Source of the DNA: Sinonovacula constricta
Lineage: Eukaryota; Mollusca; Bivalvia; Cardiida; Solecurtidae
Length of the DNA: 64,000 nucleotides
Direction of reading: 5' to 3'
NCBI GenBank assembly: GCA_007844125.1
Contig: CM017563.1
Span: 18,992,347-19,056,346 of the forward strand
A program made the position numbers and the translations under genes. The notes beneath the pieces were generated by a model, which saw only the letters and a program-made list of their open reading frames with translations, was not told where the DNA came from and ran no database searches. Shown here piece by piece: positions 62,463-64,000 of this stretch (positions are counted from its first letter, which is position 1; each line of letters opens with the position of its first letter).

Positions 62463-62999
62463 CTGTAATACACAGTACATACAAGAGTACCCATGGTTAT
62501 ATAGCCTTTAGCTCAAGGTTAAGGCCAAAATAAACAATCTGATTTATTGACTTGTTAAAGATTTAAATCCTTTACTTGAAGGAAACATCAGTCACCCCAT
62601 AAACATAAAACATACTCCACCCTAATGTTGTTTCCAGGAAGAAAAAAGAAAAAAGTTGAAATCTAGCCAAGAAATAACCTCAGAATTAACTCAGCTCTCA
62701 GACCTCAGCTCGATGTTTTACAACGTTTGGCGCTGTATCCAAGTTTTAAAAAAAACGAATGGTTAAACTTTCAAGCATTTTATTGGTCAAAATTTAAATC
62801 ACTCAGAGAATCTGACCAATCAGATGCTTGAAAACATAACTTGGACTCAAGCTCAAAGTTTTATAACCTTGAGCCATGAGCCTGATCTCAAGGTTCTATA
62901 ATATAGAATTTAAAGACCATTCAAATACAACCACAAGATGTGTCAAGTTTTTTTTATTTATTTTGTAAATCAGTTTAAATATGTGTGATCAGCTTTTAA
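62463..62999 (-). other. Probable intron sequence of the same gene
   Basis: It follows the splice acceptor at 62463-62464 on the minus strand. An imperfect inverted repeat (AGCTC...GGTTTTATAAC.TTGAGC words) occurs at about 62690-62890, and no exon is recognised. Confidence 0.4.
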
Positions 63000-63484
63000 G
63001 GCAATATTTTGATGAACTAGGACTATAACATAATAAAATATGATGAGTCTCTATTTATATAGTTATGTATACCGGTACATCTAAAATTGTGTGATTGAAA
63101 TGGGATTAGCTGGCATTTTCGCGGATACTGTGCAGCGACATTTCTATCATTATAGCACAAGGGCACATATGAGATGCCCAGAGACTGAACCCGGCCAGTC
63201 CATTATACTGACACCAATGAATCAGGCATAATGCTGTCCCTTTAGCCCCGAGCGTTAGAAGGGAAGCCACTACTACCAACTTTAAAGTCTTTGGTTTGAC
63301 CCGGCCGGGGTTTGAACCCACGACCTCTCGATCTGCAAGCCGACGCTCTACTATCTGAGCTATTGCAGCCAGTTATTGATTTTTGTTTCACACTAAGGCA
63401 ATATCTTGATGAACTAGATCAATAACAAATGATGAATCTTTTTGTATAGTTATGTATACATCGAGAATTGTGTGATTGATATTT
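63000..63484. repeat. Direct duplication of about 95 bp flanking the SINE
   Basis: GGCAATATTTTGATGAACTA...ATAGTTATGTATAC...AATTGTGTGATTGA (63000-63101) is repeated at 63397-63484 with small gaps. The SINE occupies most of the interval between the two copies. Confidence 0.85.
63100..63371 (-). mobile_element. tRNA-Cys-like SINE, copy 2
   Basis: The minus-strand A box is TAGCTCAGATAGTAGAGC (complement of 63345-63362) and the B box GGTTCAAACCCC (63307-63318). CTTGCAGATCGAGAGGTCG closely resembles the tRNA-Cys anticodon arm region. The body (ACCAAAGACTTTAAAGT, GGACAGCATTATGCCTGA, CTGGCCGGGTTCAGTC, GTCGCTGCACAGTATCCGC) matches copy 1 at 50930-51206 throughout. Its B box is closer to the canonical form, so this copy may be younger. 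No clear target duplication is visible because the flanks are themselves duplicated. Confidence 0.92.
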
Positions 63485-64000
63485 CTAGAATAGTCGTTCG
63501 ATGTCAAAGAAAAACTTGACTCATTTAAAACATGATGCTGGATATCGATAATATGGCTATTTTAATATATGACAGCAAAACATACGATGTTATTTGACTC
63601 TGCAACAGTTTATTTGACATTTTCAGAGCATATGGATTATTTTTTCTCAGCTTACAGAACATGCTTAAAACAAACAACAAAATAAAAAAAATCAAATAAC
63701 TTAGGAACGGATTAAACTTATAAAAATTGAAATGTACTCTGTCAAAGCATTTCTCTGTTTTTCTTACATTTTACTGTTATTATAACGGCTATATTTACGA
63801 TGTCCATCTGTTTACTGATGAAGGAAGACGGTTAGGGACAGAGAAGTCATAAGTCAGCAACTCTAACACATTAACCACCCAAGCACTGCTGCCCCGATAG
63901 CCTTGTTTTACAGAGAAACATATAACTGATATTTTCTTGATTTCTAAAATTGTTTAATAGGGCTTGAACATACAAAGAACACTCAAGACGATGCTTAAAG
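63485..64000. other. AT-rich noncoding stretch (probable intron)
   Basis: No exon or repeat recurring in the window was found. A GTGGTTAATGTGTTAGAG string on the minus strand near 63878 is vaguely A-box-like, without a B box. Confidence 0.45.

Noticed and set aside
63106..63321. 71-codon minus-strand open frame
   Set aside because: It is the same SINE body as at 50930-51206, not a conserved protein.
50930..63371. Functional tRNA-Cys genes at the two SINE heads
   Set aside because: Acceptor stems do not pair, anticodon arms are mismatched, and both carry the same tRNA-unrelated body.

Overview
This is an AT-rich eukaryotic (animal) nuclear window with almost no host coding sequence. The tRNA-derived SINEs, degraded LINE and Penelope-like fragments, foldback elements, very long microsatellites and several minisatellites fit an invertebrate genome, most likely a mollusc and perhaps a bivalve. 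That assignment is inference from texture and is not proven. There are no operons, bacterial genes, CRISPR arrays or intact viral genomes, and I found no convincing functional tRNA or rRNA gene.

Layout. 1-7 kb: a (GT)n/(AT)n microsatellite, a fragment resembling a GIY-YIG endonuclease, and a tRNA-like SINE. 7-10 kb: a 24-bp minisatellite and a dead LINE reverse transcriptase on the minus strand. 11-24 kb: three copies of a dispersed repeat (family A), a 141-bp foldback, and a near-identical 1.27-kb tandem duplication lying inside a possible 3.9-kb inverted-repeat-bounded element. 24-31 kb: a 30-bp minisatellite, a SINE-like relic, a hairpin, and a small inverted-repeat element carrying the start of a RecQ-like helicase. 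34-41 kb: four more family A copies, a hAT-type nonautonomous element with an 8-bp target-site duplication, and a 118-bp direct duplication containing an ATGGCGGC start-like motif. 44.5-46.2 kb: a GC-richer 38-bp minisatellite with 190-bp higher-order structure. 49-51.5 kb: a 136-bp palindrome, a second inverted-repeat element related to the RecQ-carrying one, and a LINE 3' end split by a tRNA-Cys-like SINE. 52.1-57.4 kb: about 5.3 kb of consecutive tandem repeats, including a 43-bp repeat that is open in all three forward frames. 60.8-61.7 kb: another inverted-repeat candidate.

The only piece that looks like a real host gene is a 39-codon terminal exon on the minus strand at 62346-62462, with a clean splice acceptor and a stop codon. 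The rest of that gene must lie to the right, mostly or entirely outside the window. Everything to its left is therefore probably its 3' flank. The transposon relics do not cooperate in any pathway; the window is best read as a graveyard of small mobile elements and tandem arrays beside the 3' end of one gene.
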